From positions 180,860,920 to 180,924,919 of the forward strand of contig JAVMKO010000002.1 in assembly GCA_032164245.1 (NCBI GenBank): a DNA stretch of 64,000 bases, read 5' to 3'. The stretch's first letter is position 1. Each line of letters opens with the position of its first letter. A program made the translations under genes and the position numbers. This stretch comes from Sternotherus odoratus (lineage: Eukaryota; Chordata; Testudines; Kinosternidae). Shown piece by piece: positions 1 through 9,168 of the stretch. The notes beneath the pieces are model-generated. The model worked only from the letters and a program-made list of their open reading frames with translations, made no database searches and was not told the origin of the DNA.

Positions 1-1
1 C

Positions 2-349
2 AGGGAGCTAAGAGCGGTTCGACTAGCGTGCCAGGCTTTCCAGGGCACGCTAGCAGGTCACTGTGTAGCGGTGCTGACAGACAACACCACAGCCCAGTTT
101 TACATCAACAAACAGGGTGGAGTGCGCTCGAACCCCCTTTGCCAGGAAGCGGTTCTCCTTTGGGAGTTTTGTATAGCCCACTCCATTCACCCGGTGGCCT
201 CTTTCCTCCTGGGAGCCCAGAACACGCTAGCGGACCACCTCAGCAGATCGTTCCTGTCGCACGAGTGGTCCCCTTGCTCTACGCGTTCCCTCCGATCCCG
301 CTCCTCCACAAGGTGCTTATCAAGATCAAACGGGACAGGGCACGTATGA
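2..349 (+). pseudogene. DIRS1 RNase H domain remnant, 5' end outside the window
   Basis: Reading frame 2 gives an RNase H core with the motif LTDNTTAQFYINKQGG (about 68-115) and, near the end, NTLADHLSR, the usual last acidic motif of retroelement RNase H. In DIRS1 elements this domain follows the reverse transcriptase, which must lie left of the window. A TGA at 347-349 and a TAG nine bases further on end the frame. The conserved linker to the recombinase then continues in other frames (about 350-520), so at least two frameshifts separate it from the next domain. Confidence 0.75.
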
Positions 350-376
350 TCCTCATAGCCCGGCCTGGCCCAGGCA

Positions 377-1573
377 ATGCTGGTATGCATCCCTCCTCCA
401 GCTGTCCAAGGCCCCTCCCATCAGCCTCCCGCTGTGGCCAGACCTGATCTCTCAGGATCCCAGTCGCCTACTCCACCCAGACTTGCAGTCCCTGCATCTC
501 ACAGCGTGGCTCCTGCATGGCTAAGGGGCCCGGAGCTCTTGTGTTCTGCCGCGGTGCAGGATGTTCTTCTGGGAAGCAGAAAACCATCAACCAGAAGCAC
601 CTATACCGCAAAGTGGACCCGCTTCTCTGCTTGGTGTATGCAGCACAACACCATCCCCAGGGAAGCTTCCATCCCAGTCATCCTGGACTACCTGCTGGAC
701 CTTAAACAGCAAGGTCTTTCTGCGTCCACTATTAGGGTCCACCTAGCGGCCGTCTCGGCGTTTCACCCAGGCTCGGCAGACCACTCGGTCTTCTCAGACC
801 CTACGGTCTATAGATTCCTTAAGGGGCTGGACAAACTTTACCCACAGGTTAAGCATCCCGTCCCGCCCTGGGACCTGAACCTTGTGCTTTCCCGCCTCAC
901 CATGCCCCCCTTTGAGCCCCTCGCCACGTGCTCCTTGCTGTACCTCTCCTGGAAGGTAGCCTTCCTTGTAGCAATCACCTCGGCACGCAGAGTGTCCAAG
1001 ATCAGAGCGTTAACCTCAGAAACGCCTTATACGGTTTTTCATAAGGACAAGGTGCAGCTACGCCTCCATCCAGTCTTCCTTCCCAAGGTGGTGTCTCCCT
1101 TCCACGTTAACCAGGACATATTTCTGCCGGTCTTCTGTCCGAAGCCCCACACCTCTGGAAGGGAGCAACAATTGCACACGCTCGATGTTAGAAGAGCTCT
1201 TGCATTTTATTTAGACCGCACAAAACCGTTTCGGAAAACAACACAGCTCTTTGTTGCGATAGCGGATCGGATGAGAGACCAACCGGTCTCCGCCCAAAGA
1301 CTCTCCTCCTGGATAACCTCGTGCATTCGCACCTGTTACAAACTGGCGGGCAGGCCCGCCGAGCAGATAACAGCACACTCCACGGGAGGGCAGGCGTCTT
1401 CTGCGGCCTTCCGGGAGAGGGTTCCAATCATGGACATCTGCAGGGCAGTGACCTGGTCCTCCGTCCACACCTTCGCCGCCCACTACGCCATAGTCCAGCA
1501 GGCCAGGGACGATGCGGCGTTTGGTTCAGCGGTCCTACGCTCAGCATTGGGTCAATCCGACCCCGCCTCCTAG
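377..1573 (+). pseudogene. DIRS1 tyrosine recombinase (integrase) reading frame, damaged
   Basis: A 398-codon open frame. Its first 50 or so residues are probably out of frame, because linker sequence typical of DIRS1 reads better in frame 3 up to about 520. From residue 70 it is a tyrosine recombinase: core-binding helices around residues 75-150, then the catalytic half. The first active-site arginine is in SARRVSKIR (residues 202-210). The second box reads AHSTGGQASSAA, with His334 but Gly337 where the HxxR motif has arginine. The tyrosine region HTFAAHYAI ends near Tyr370. The enzyme joins a circular cDNA into the genome. With the HxxR arginine lost and the upstream frame broken, this copy should be inactive. 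Confidence 0.8.
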
Positions 1574-1589
1574 GTATTGCTTGTAGTCA

Positions 1590-1927
1590 CCTAACTGGAA
1601 TGCATATGAGCAATCACTCGAAGAAGAAAACGAGGTTACTTACTTGTAACTGTTGTTCTTTGAGACGTGTTGCTCATATCCATTCCAAACCCGCCCTCCT
1701 TCCCCACTGTCGGATTAGCCGGCAAGAAGGAACTGAGGGTGGGGCTGGGTTCCAGGGGTATTTATGCACCACCATAACGGCGCCACTCCAGGGGGCTCCC
1801 TGGTCGACCCAGCCCGTTGCTAGGGGAAAAATCTTCCGACAATTGTGCCCGCAGCGCGGGCACACCTAACTGGAATGGATATGAGCAACACATCTCGAAG
1901 AACAACAGTTACAGGTAAGTAACCTCA
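1590..1927 (+). repeat. DIRS1 3' terminal repeat block
   Basis: The segments 1632-1687 and 1871-1926 are inverted copies of 56 bp with about three mismatches. The stretch 1590-1632 is also a direct, diverged copy of the start of the second arm (shared CACCTAACTGGAATG). DIRS1 elements carry inverted terminal repeats plus an internal complementary region used to circularise cDNA, and this block fits that. Confidence 0.75.
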
Positions 1928-2186
1928 TTTTCCTGCTGCTTGCAAAATGAAAGAAAACTCTTGGTAATGGCAATTTGCAATTAGCGCTGTGGCAGGGTGG
2001 GCTTGAGCCAGCCCTGCAGCCCCTTTAAGAGGGAGAAAAACCCTCTGCAAAGCTCCCTCGCAGGAAGGCTAATAAGCCACCTGGGCTGCAGAGCCATCAA
2101 TTGGATGAGTTGCACCTGGCAGCCTCCTCTGGGGGATATAAGGCTGCCAGGAACGAAGCCCAGTGGGGTGGGGGTGGCATTGGCAT

Positions 2187-2276
2187 GAGCTATCCAGAGC
2201 TGAGTGTTTGTTGTGAGCTATCCAGAGCTGAGTGTGTTTGTTGGGAGCTAACCAGAGCTGAGTGTGTATGCTAGAG
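2187..2276 (+). repeat. Three ~30-bp monomers in the 5' LTR
   Basis: Units begin GAGCTATCCAGAGCTGAG or GAGCTAACCAGAGCTGAG near 2187, 2215 and 2245. The 3' LTR has five such units, so the array changed size after insertion or during the last round of reverse transcription. Confidence 0.9.
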
Positions 2277-2303
2277 CTAACCAATACTCAATCTGTGGGT
2301 GCA

Positions 2304-3037
2304 TGTAGCGGGGTGCTCCCCGCTCCCTGCTGGCCAGGGCTGGGAAAGCCCCAAAAAGGGGTTTGTAACAGTCAGGAAAGGGGTTTGTGGCTGGGAGCCT
2401 GTAAGCTCCCAGACTGGTTGGGAGCAGGCTCAGCTGTGTGGCCACGCCCCAAACATTCCAACTGTATAAAAGCCTGGGAGGCAAGAGAGAGAGGTCAGTC
2501 TACTCTGTAGGCAGCAGGAGACAGGGCCTGGCTGCAAAGTACCCGGACTGGGACTGGGACTGGGACTGGGACAGGGCGTGGGTGAGGCAGCTGGGAGCCA
2601 GGGAGCCTGAGCTCTAGGGAGGGGGCCCCAGCTTGCTGAGCCTAGGGAAGGCCCGACCCACGGGGTACTGGGGGGTTGCAAGGGGGCAGCCCTGGGCTGA
2701 TAAGAGCAGCAGGCCAACCCCTTCTTGCCGGTGATGAGTAGCCATGAGACTGCAGTCAGCCTTAGAGAGACTGAGGCAGTGGTGACTGGCAGTGGCCGTA
2801 TCTGAGGCAAGTTGGGGATAGTGGGTGTTGGGTCCCCCAGGGAGGAGAGACCCGAAGATCAAGGGGGTACTGCAGGGGTGCAGCACCCTCAGCAAAGGGT
2901 TCCGGGGTCCGGGAGGGGCACGGGACCAGCGTGAAGAAGCGGGCGTCGGCCGGCAGAGGGCGCTCCTGGGTCAAAAAGAGCTAATTCCCAGACGACCAGA
3001 CGGGGGCGCCGCCGGGTGAGTGACCGACCCCGTTACA
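2304..3037 (+). mobile_element. Solo LTR, family TGTAGCGGGGTG, copy 1
   Basis: This 734-bp unit starts TGTAGCGGGGTG and ends GACCCCGTTACA. It is flanked by the 5-bp duplication GTGCA (2299-2303 and 3038-3042) and interrupts the older LTR exactly between matching halves. A TATA-like CTGTATAAAAGCC lies near 2461. Two further copies at 40554 and 50248 have the same ends and their own 5-bp duplications, as expected of solo LTRs. No coding capacity. Internal partner sequence is not in the window, so Gypsy versus ERV class is open. Confidence 0.85.
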
Positions 3038-3417
3038 GTGCAGTTGGGGAGGAAGTCCCAACCGGGGGTAGTGGACTCAGCCTCCCCCTGTAGCTGTTTA
3101 GAGTGGGGTATTCAGAGCTGTGTTTGTATTATTGTATTAGGGGCTGAACTATATAGAGCAGTGATGGCAAACCTTTTTGAGCCCAAGTGCCCAAACTGCA
3201 AACCAAAACGACTTGTTTTTTTCCAAAGTGCCAACACTGCAATTAAACCTGAATAACGAGGTTTTAGTTTAGAAAAAACAATTCATACAGTTTTTCAAAC
3301 TAATTAACAGCTTTTGTTTAAAAAGAAAAACACAATAACAGAGCTTTCCATTAAACATTTTTTTTATTGAAAAAAACAAAAAAAAAACAAAAAACAAAAC
3401 AAAAAACAAAACTGTAC

Positions 3418-3912
3418 ACCCCCCCAACTGACCCACTCAGCCCAGTCTCTCCCCCCCCAAACCTCCTTCCCTCCCACCCACCCCCCAAATGACCCACCCA
3501 GCCCGGTCTCTCCCCCCAAAACCTCCTTTCCTCCAACCCCCCCCAACTGACCCACCCAGCCTGGTCTCTCCCCCCCAAACCTCCTTCCCTCCCACCCCCC
3601 CAACTGACCCACTCAGCCCGGTCTCTCCCCCCAAAACCTCCTTTCCTCCAACCCCCCAACTGACCCACCAAGCCCGGTCTCTCCCCCCAAAACCTCCTTC
3701 CCTCCCACCCACCCAGCCAGGTCTCTCCCCCCCCAAACCTCCTTTCCTCCAACCCCCCCCAACTGACCCACCCAGCCTGGTCTCTCCCCCCCAAACCTCC
3801 TTCCCTCCCACCCCACCCCAACTGACCCACCCAGCCTGGTCTCTCCCCCCCAAACCTCCTTCCCTCCCACCCACCCCCCAAATGAGCCACCCAGCCCGGT
3901 CTCTCCCCCACA
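3418..3912. repeat. C-rich minisatellite inside the hAT element
   Basis: About nine units, mostly 57-62 bp, each containing GGTCTCTCCCCCC, an AACCTCCTT box and a tract of ACTGACCCACC. Units begin near 3438, 3499, 3557, 3614, 3671, 3714, 3773, 3833 and 3893. The long open frames across it on both strands are products of the repeat, not genes. Confidence 0.9.
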
Positions 3913-4049
3913 CCGCTTACCCCCGCTCCCAGCCCAGCCTTCCCCCGGCGCTTACTTGTTCGCTGGGTCACGCTGCTATGACCCGACTCCAGCGAGGCCC
4001 CTGCCCCAGTCGCTCCTGTGACATCCGTGTGTCAGGTGATAGAGCGGGG

Positions 4050-4157
4050 GGCGTGGCTTCAGTGTTCTCTGGGGAGGGTTCTCCCCAGAGAACTGTGGGA
4101 GATGTAGTCCGCGGGAGCCGACGCCGTGACTACAGTGTATGACTGTAGTCACGGCGT
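4050..4157. repeat. Two palindromes at the right end of the hAT element
   Basis: A perfect 16-bp inverted repeat (4121-4136 and 4142-4157; arm ACGCCGTGACTACAGT) surrounds a 5-base loop. Just before it, CAGTGTTCTCTGGGGA pairs with TCTCCCCAGAGAACTG with one mismatch (about 4058-4094). Subterminal hairpins are common in small hAT elements. Confidence 0.85.
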
Positions 4158-4431
4158 GCCCACAGAGACGGCTTGGCGTGCCAGCAGCGGCACGCGTGCC
4201 ACGGGTTCGCCATCACTGATATAGAGTTTGTAGAGCCAGAACCTGTAGAGCTATTGAGAGCTGTAAACTGTAGATGTTGATAGAGTTGTAAACTGTAAGT
4301 GGAAGAACTGTTTTAAGCTGTATATATTGGTGGTGGGGTCCTGCACTGTTAATTAAAGAGCACTGTTTGGAGCAAAAAAGGGTTTCCTGCCTGTGTTCCT
4401 GACAAGGGGTGAGAGAGCGGTCTGTCACACT

Positions 4432-4449
4432 TGGTGTCAGAGGTGGGAT
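4432..4449 (+). other. Primer binding site resembling tRNA-Leu
   Basis: TGGTGTCAGAGGTGGGAT lies four bases after the 5' LTR. It is complementary to the 3' end of vertebrate tRNA-Leu apart from one base. Its position marks the minus-strand start of reverse transcription and confirms the LTR border at 4427. Confidence 0.75.
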
Positions 4450-5081
4450 CGCTACACCAGCAACACAACTGGTGGCCCCAGAGGTGGGGGGAACCCTGCA
4501 GTGGCTCAAGGAACCACAGAAGCGGACCCAGCAGGCCATGCACGCCTTGCAGTGAAACCACCAGATGCAGCAGGCTCAGTTGGAGCTGAAAAGGTACTGC
4601 GGGACTTTTTGAGAGGGCAGCCACCACAGCCGGGTGGGAGTGGACCACCCGGGCCCTCCGTCTTGCTCCGTACCTTGTGGGCAGAGGCCCAGGACTTTGG
4701 GACATTATGGACTCCCTGATATTGGAGCAGTTTTGCTCCGCCTCCCCGAGACTGTCCGTACCGGAGTCAAAAGGCACCAGCCAGAGACGGTGAAGTCTGC
4801 GGTGCGCCTGACCAAGGAGTACGTCGGGACAGAGGGACCTTGGGGAGAAGACGGACCACGACGGGTCCGGGATTTGGGGCGATGGCCCATGGACTGGGGT
4901 TTGGGGGCGCCCACTCTGCGGGTACGGGTGGGGAGGAAGTCCCAACCGGGGGCAGTGGACTCAGCCTCCCCATCACACTCATCCGCAGGGTATTGGTCTT
5001 CCCTGAGTGGCTAACTCCAGGGGCCCTTGTAGAGCTAATCAAAGGCTTGAAGGGTCTGAGCCAGCCCCATGGGGCTAGGCT
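4446..5081 (+). pseudogene. Gag remnant with SCAN-like capsid segment
   Basis: This is the whole interior of the LTR element. Near 4500-4590 one frame is rich in Gln and Met (QQAMHALQ, then a stop, then NHQMQQAQLELKRY), like the coiled start of Gypsy gag. At 4718-4828 another frame reads LLRLPETVRTGVKRHQPETV and ends AVRLTKEYVG. The pattern LPE-x3-T-V-x4-P-E-T-x3-A-V-x-L is that of SCAN domains and of the Gmr1-like Gypsy gag capsids from which SCAN is known to derive. Frames are broken and pol is absent. Family assignment is inference from this short stretch. Confidence 0.55.
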
Positions 5082-5092
5082 AAGGGAGGAGG
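5082..5092 (+). other. Polypurine tract
   Basis: AAGGGAGGAGG sits two bases before the 3' LTR, the place where plus-strand synthesis is primed in LTR retroelements. Confidence 0.75.
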
Positions 5093-5094
5093 TG

Positions 5095-5783
5095 TGTGGC
5101 AGGGTGGGCTTGAGCCAGCCCTGCTGCCCCTTTAAGAGGGAGAAAAACCCTCTGCAAAGCTCCCTCGCAGGAAGGCTAATAAGCCACCTGGGCTGCAGAG
5201 CCATCAACTGGATGAGTTGCACCTGGCAGCCTCCTCTGGGGGATATAAGGCTGCCAGGAACGAAGCCCAGTGGGGTGGTGGTGGCATGAGCTATCCAGAG
5301 CTGAGTGTGTTTGTTGGGAGCTATCCAGAGCTGAGTGTGTTTGTTGGGAGCTATCCAGAGCTGAGTGTGTTTGTTGGGAGCTATCCAGAGCTGAGTGTGT
5401 TTGTTGGGAGCTATCCAGAGCTGAGTGTGTATGCTAGAGCTAACCAATACTCAATCTGTGGGTGCAGTTGGGGAGGAAGTCCCAACTGGGGGTAGTGGAC
5501 GCAGCCTCCCCCTGTAGCTGTTTAGAGTGGGGTATTCAGAGCTGTGTTTGTATTATTGTATTAGGGGCTGAACTATATAGAGTTTGTAGAGCCAGAACCT
5601 GTGGAGCTATTGAGAGCTGTAAACTGTAGATGTTGATAGAGTTGTAAACTGTAAGTTGAAGAACTGTTTTAAGCTGTATATATTGGTGGTGAGGTCCTGC
5701 ACTGTTAATTAAAGAGCACTGTTTGGAGCAAAAAAGGGTTTCCTGCCTGTGTTCCTGACAAGGGGTGAGAGAGCGGTCTGTCA
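5095..5783 (+). repeat. 3' LTR of the Gypsy-type element (689 bp)
   Basis: This LTR is uninterrupted and serves as reference for the split 5' LTR. It carries five 30-bp monomers (5288-5436) against three in the 5' copy. The size difference (about 56 bp) is nearly all explained by two extra monomers. It has the same GGATATAAGG site near 5241 and the same TTAATTAAAG near 5704. Confidence 0.9.
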
Positions 5784-5789
5784 TAGCGC

Positions 5790-7206
5790 TAATAGATTAT
5801 CTAACTTGCTCAAAGAAAAGCAAATGTTGAAACAAGATATTCCAGTTAATTTGCTTTTATTCTAGTTCTTTTACGAAATTGTTACAGGCTCCAGCCCCTT
5901 GCAAAAGGTAAAGGCTTATTTGACAATAAAAAGATTTCCTATCTATGATTTATTATGCTAGTCATTATTTGTCAATAGTTGGCATTGTAAATAGTGAAGG
6001 GGTGTTAGTATGTAAATAAATAACAGAATGTATTAGTAAGTCAGTTTGCTTTTAGTTCTTAAACCTAGCTAAATAATATTAGCAGCCAGTACAAAGCTCT
6101 CAGTATTGTCTGTTGGCTTACAGCATTATTTTGATGAGGCTTGAATTGTGGCCAATAAAAATGGAGGTCTAATCCGTTCGACAGTTATTATAAAAATAGA
6201 TTCATTTTATAGTCTTCTTAACCATTTGCTTATCATTTATCCCTCTTATTCATGCACTTTCTTTTGTCTATTAAAAAAAATCACAAATGAATAGTAGGAA
6301 TGGTAATGTGATAGAATTACATTTGAGCTATCTTCAACTGTATTTTCATCTGTGTCAGTCTGAAGTCATATTTTGGATATGGAAATGAGGATATTTGTGT
6401 CAATAGTGTTTGATCTCCTCCTAGAAATGGAGAAGGGTACAATGCCCATTCTCTTTAGTTCTATCAACAGGGTTTAATATAAAAGATCTCAGTGAAATCT
6501 TGTGGGACTGGCTTCTTCATTGGATTCAGTTCTTTGTCCTAAACAAGTGCTTAATTTTAAATAGAGCTGGTTGGGAATTTTCTGCCTGAAAGATTTTCCA
6601 GGATAAAATCCAGTTTCTGCTCAATTCATTTTTTTTCTCATGGAAAACCTAAAAATTTGGTTTTTTCTATCAGGTAAATGTGTATGAAATATTTAATTTC
6701 ACATCAGTTCAACCCGAATTAGAATATTTTGTTTTGTTGACCTGACCAAAACATTTGTTTTAATCAGGTCAATAAAACATTAAATTACATTTCCCTGACA
6801 GTGCATTGAATCCTAGCCATATGATTTAGGTCAATCTTTTGTTCTCCCACATTATTAGGTCATATCCTGCCACTTGTCAACACCAAAGCTGCTGTGTAGT
6901 TAAAGAACAATTCTGTGCATGAAACCATGACAAGGTAGGCCCCAAATTAAATTACCCTATGATCAAACATGGCTGAAGAATATATTTGTTTCTGCTCATT
7001 TATGCATACCTCCCATTCTAATATTATTTGCAAGAAAAGTGCCATTAATATCTGTAGGGAACTCAGGAGAGGAATGGTAGTATAGCACCTTTCATCCAGA
7101 AGGATCTACAAACACCATACATATAAGAATCCACATGGAACATGGCTCTTGTTCACAGTCATTAAAAAGTGTTTCCATGCAGAATCAATACATACTTTCC
7201 TGCTGT
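5790..7206. other. AT-rich intronic DNA, no gene seen
   Basis: Stops occur in all frames and I recognise no repeat ends. It lies upstream of the first THSD7A exon in the window and is presumably intron. Confidence 0.6.
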
Positions 7207-7710
7207 TAGGAACATAGAAATTGCCATACTCTATCTGATCAGTGGTCCATATAGTTCAGTGCCTGATGCGTCAAAAAATCTCAAAATGGTCCATTATAGA
7301 ATAATCTTTCCCCCAGGAAAGTTTTTCATATTCCCCCATCAGTTAGTAGTTGTCTTCTCTGCTGAAGCAGAAACTATGAGTTCATTCCTAACCTAGCTGT
7401 CATAAGTGTTCAATCCTTTTTTAAATCATGCTAAGCTCTTGGACTCAGTTGGGACCCCCTGCTTTTTCTGCTATATCCTTTGTTAAATAAAATAGCCAGC
7501 AATGAACACAGTATTCCTGGGAAGGGAATGCCTTTGATTTGTGTAATGACATTATAATATTTTCAGTATTATTTTCTATACCATTCTAAATACATGAAAA
7601 CATTTCTTTGCTTTTTTGACTGCTGCTCTACACTGAGCAGAGTGTTACACCGAACTATGTACACGTGACTGTAGATCTTTTTTCCTGACTGGTTACAGTT
7701 AATTCAAAAG
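7207..7710 (-). mobile_element. Old CR1 LINE 3' fragment, antisense
   Basis: The start (GGAACATAGAAATTGCCATACT) and the stretch 7605-7710 (TTTTTTGACTGCTGCTCTACAC, then TTTTTCCTGACTGGTTACAG) line up with the same landmarks of the better CR1 copy at 45733-47575, in the same order. It is heavily diverged and encodes nothing. Confidence 0.7.
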
Positions 7711-7940
7711 TAGCCTATATTAGAACAAGTATGATGAATATGAATTAATGTAAGTATGATTAAAGAGTTGGTATTATGACCAGTCTAGTCAAGATGCTGT
7801 TTTACTTGAGTTTTGCTGTCGATTTTTTTTCTTATTGTGAATCAAACTATAAAACAAACAAGTTAACTTTTCTCTGTAGAATAATTTTTTTCAAAAGTGC
7901 GGAAGTCCCCTTTTCAAAGTTATGTAGACACTTAGGAACC

Positions 7941-8121
7941 TAAGGTAACAGAGTCCTGTGGCATGTTAAAGACTAACTAAAGTATTTAAGCATAAGCTTT
8001 CGGATCTGATGAAGTGGGTATTAGCCCACTAAAGCTTATGCTTCAATACTTTAGTTAGTCTTTAAGGTGCCACAGGACTCTTTACCTCTGCTATTCCAGA
8101 CTAACATGGCTACCTCTCTGA
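7941..8121 (-). mobile_element. Foldback SINE-like element, copy 1 (reverse)
   Basis: The right end is the complement of the TATCAGAGG-GTAG start seen at 12037. The interior folds on itself: GTCCTGTGGCA...GACTAACTAAAGTA pairs with its complement near 8040-8085. The 9-bp direct repeat TTAGGAACC flanks it (7932-7940 and 8122-8130). Confidence 0.7.
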
Positions 8122-8919
8122 TTAGGAACCAAAGTCTCTCTGAAAGTCTATACAAACACTGTGAGTGAAGCCAACCTCCTATAGAGGTGAAACAGATAAA
8201 TTGCCTTAAGAAAAGGGAATTTAAAGGCCACATTTATGCTCCATTTCATAGTGGGGGCTATATCTTGATACAGCTACCACAACTCCCTTCAGACTCCTAC
8301 AGATTATGTTACATCTCTGTGGCAACTGTATCAGTTGCTTACATGGAAACATATTGAATGTATTTGTAGCTGTGTTTTAAAGTAATCGATCAGTTACCAC
8401 GGAGGAGGAGCCAGCACTGTCTGACTAGCCGTTTTCACATTGTGAGCATCTCTGATGCTGATAATTCCTTTTTTCAGACAATGCCAAACAAATCAATGTG
8501 GAATTAAAAACAAAACAAAGAAAGTGATGCAAACTGTGATTCATTTTCATTTATTATATTATCATACAGTGAAGACAGGTAGGTAAAAATTTATATTTAA
8601 CATTTGACCCCAGTATTTCTTCAAAACATTATTGCTTTTTTCCCCTCCCTAAAAAGCAGTGTGCTATCCTGTACTTGACTGGCCATATCCAGAAGATCTT
8701 ACTCACCCAACTCTTCTTTTAGACAATTGAAGTCAGAGGAAGCTTTGTGGGAGTGAGGACTTGCAAGATGTGACCTAACACATCCTCAGAATAATCCGCA
8801 GTTCTCAGCAGAAATAAATGCTTCCTAAGTGTGTTCAGTTTAGAGAATAGCATATTCATATAGGGATCCATAACTGCTTGTGAACACATATACCTAAAAT
8901 CTTACTGGTCTTTTTACAG
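8122..8919. other. Intron sequence before exon 1, no gene seen
   Basis: AT-rich, with no recognised coding or element boundary. It ends in a pyrimidine-rich acceptor TCTTTTTACAG (to 8919). Confidence 0.6.
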
Positions 8920-9168
8920 CTTTTGCCAACAAGACAAGTTGCCAATTACCTTCCAGTCCTGTGTGATCACTAAGGAGTGCCAGGTGTCGGAGTGGTCTGA
9001 GTGGAGCCCTTGTTCCAAAACATGTTTTGATATGTCATCCCCTAAAGGAAATCGTACAAGAACAAGGACCATGAACCAGTTTCCTATTGGCAGTGATAGT
9101 GAATGCCCAGAGCTAGAAGAAACTGAGCAATGTAGCTCCCAAGGAGATGGTGTGGCGCCATGTGTTAC
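8920..9168 (+). CDS. THSD7A: THSD7A internal exon (first in window)
   Basis: The 249-nt exon begins after TCTTTTTACAG and ends before GTAAGTG. It opens one base into a codon split (phase 2) and leaves at phase 2. It encodes about 83 residues: an end of one repeat (FCQQDKLPITFQSCVI), then a classical thrombospondin type-1 repeat start, SEWSEWSPCSKTC, with two tryptophans of the WxxW signature that can be C-mannosylated, then a cysteine-rich end GDGVAPCVT. The cysteines would form the disulfide ladder of the extracellular repeat. No stop or frame break is present. Confidence 0.92.

Larger units (their letters stand above)
1..1930 (+). mobile_element. 3' part of a DIRS1-like tyrosine-recombinase retrotransposon
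   Basis: The window opens inside this element. In order it shows an RNase H remnant, a tyrosine recombinase and a terminal block of direct and inverted repeats, which is the DIRS1 order. DIRS1 elements integrate by a recombinase rather than an integrase and so make no target duplication, so the right border near 1930 is set only by the end of the repeat block. Stops and frame changes show the copy is dead. Confidence 0.85.
3159..4218. mobile_element. Non-autonomous hAT transposon (1060 bp)
   Basis: Terminal inverted repeats are CAGTGATGGCAAACC at the left and the complement of GGTTCGCCATCACTG at the right, with one mismatch. The 8-bp duplication ATATAGAG (3151-3158 and 4219-4226) is the hAT hallmark. 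It sits in the 5' LTR of the Gypsy-type element. No transposase is encoded; most of the interior is a C-rich minisatellite, and the right end holds two strong palindromes. Confidence 0.9.
1988..4427 (+). repeat. 5' LTR of the Gypsy-type element, split by insertions
   Basis: The LTR reads 1988-2303, 3043-3158 and 4227-4427 once the insertions and their duplicated targets are set aside, about 633 bp. It matches the 3' LTR at 5095-5783 closely over all three pieces. It carries three 30-bp monomers (about 2187-2276), a GGATATAAGG TATA-like site near 2140 and an AATTAAAG stretch near 4350 that may serve polyadenylation. Confidence 0.85.
1988..5783 (+). mobile_element. Internally deleted Gypsy-type LTR retrotransposon with two nested insertions
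   Basis: Two LTRs (1988-4427 and 5095-5783) both run from TGTGGCAGGGTGGG to GCGGTCTGTCA. The copy is flanked by the 6-bp duplication TAGCGC (1982-1987 and 5784-5789). Between the LTRs are only 667 bp: a primer binding site, a gag-like remnant and a purine tract. Protease, reverse transcriptase and integrase are missing, so any movement needed help from another element. The 5' LTR is swollen by a solo LTR and a hAT element that came later. Confidence 0.85.

Noticed and set aside
2430..3019. Overlapping short frames in the solo LTRs that recur at 40655-41434
   Set aside because: They recur because the LTR recurs; no conserved domain, and frames differ between copies.
3351..4142. Long Pro- or Gly-rich open frames on both strands
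   Set aside because: They arise from a repeat unit lacking stops within a hAT minisatellite; no start context, domain or splice support.
7960..8090. DNA-transposon call for the foldback elements
   Set aside because: Flanking direct repeats of 9 and 13 bp do not fit a fixed-length transposase duplication, so I call them SINE-like.
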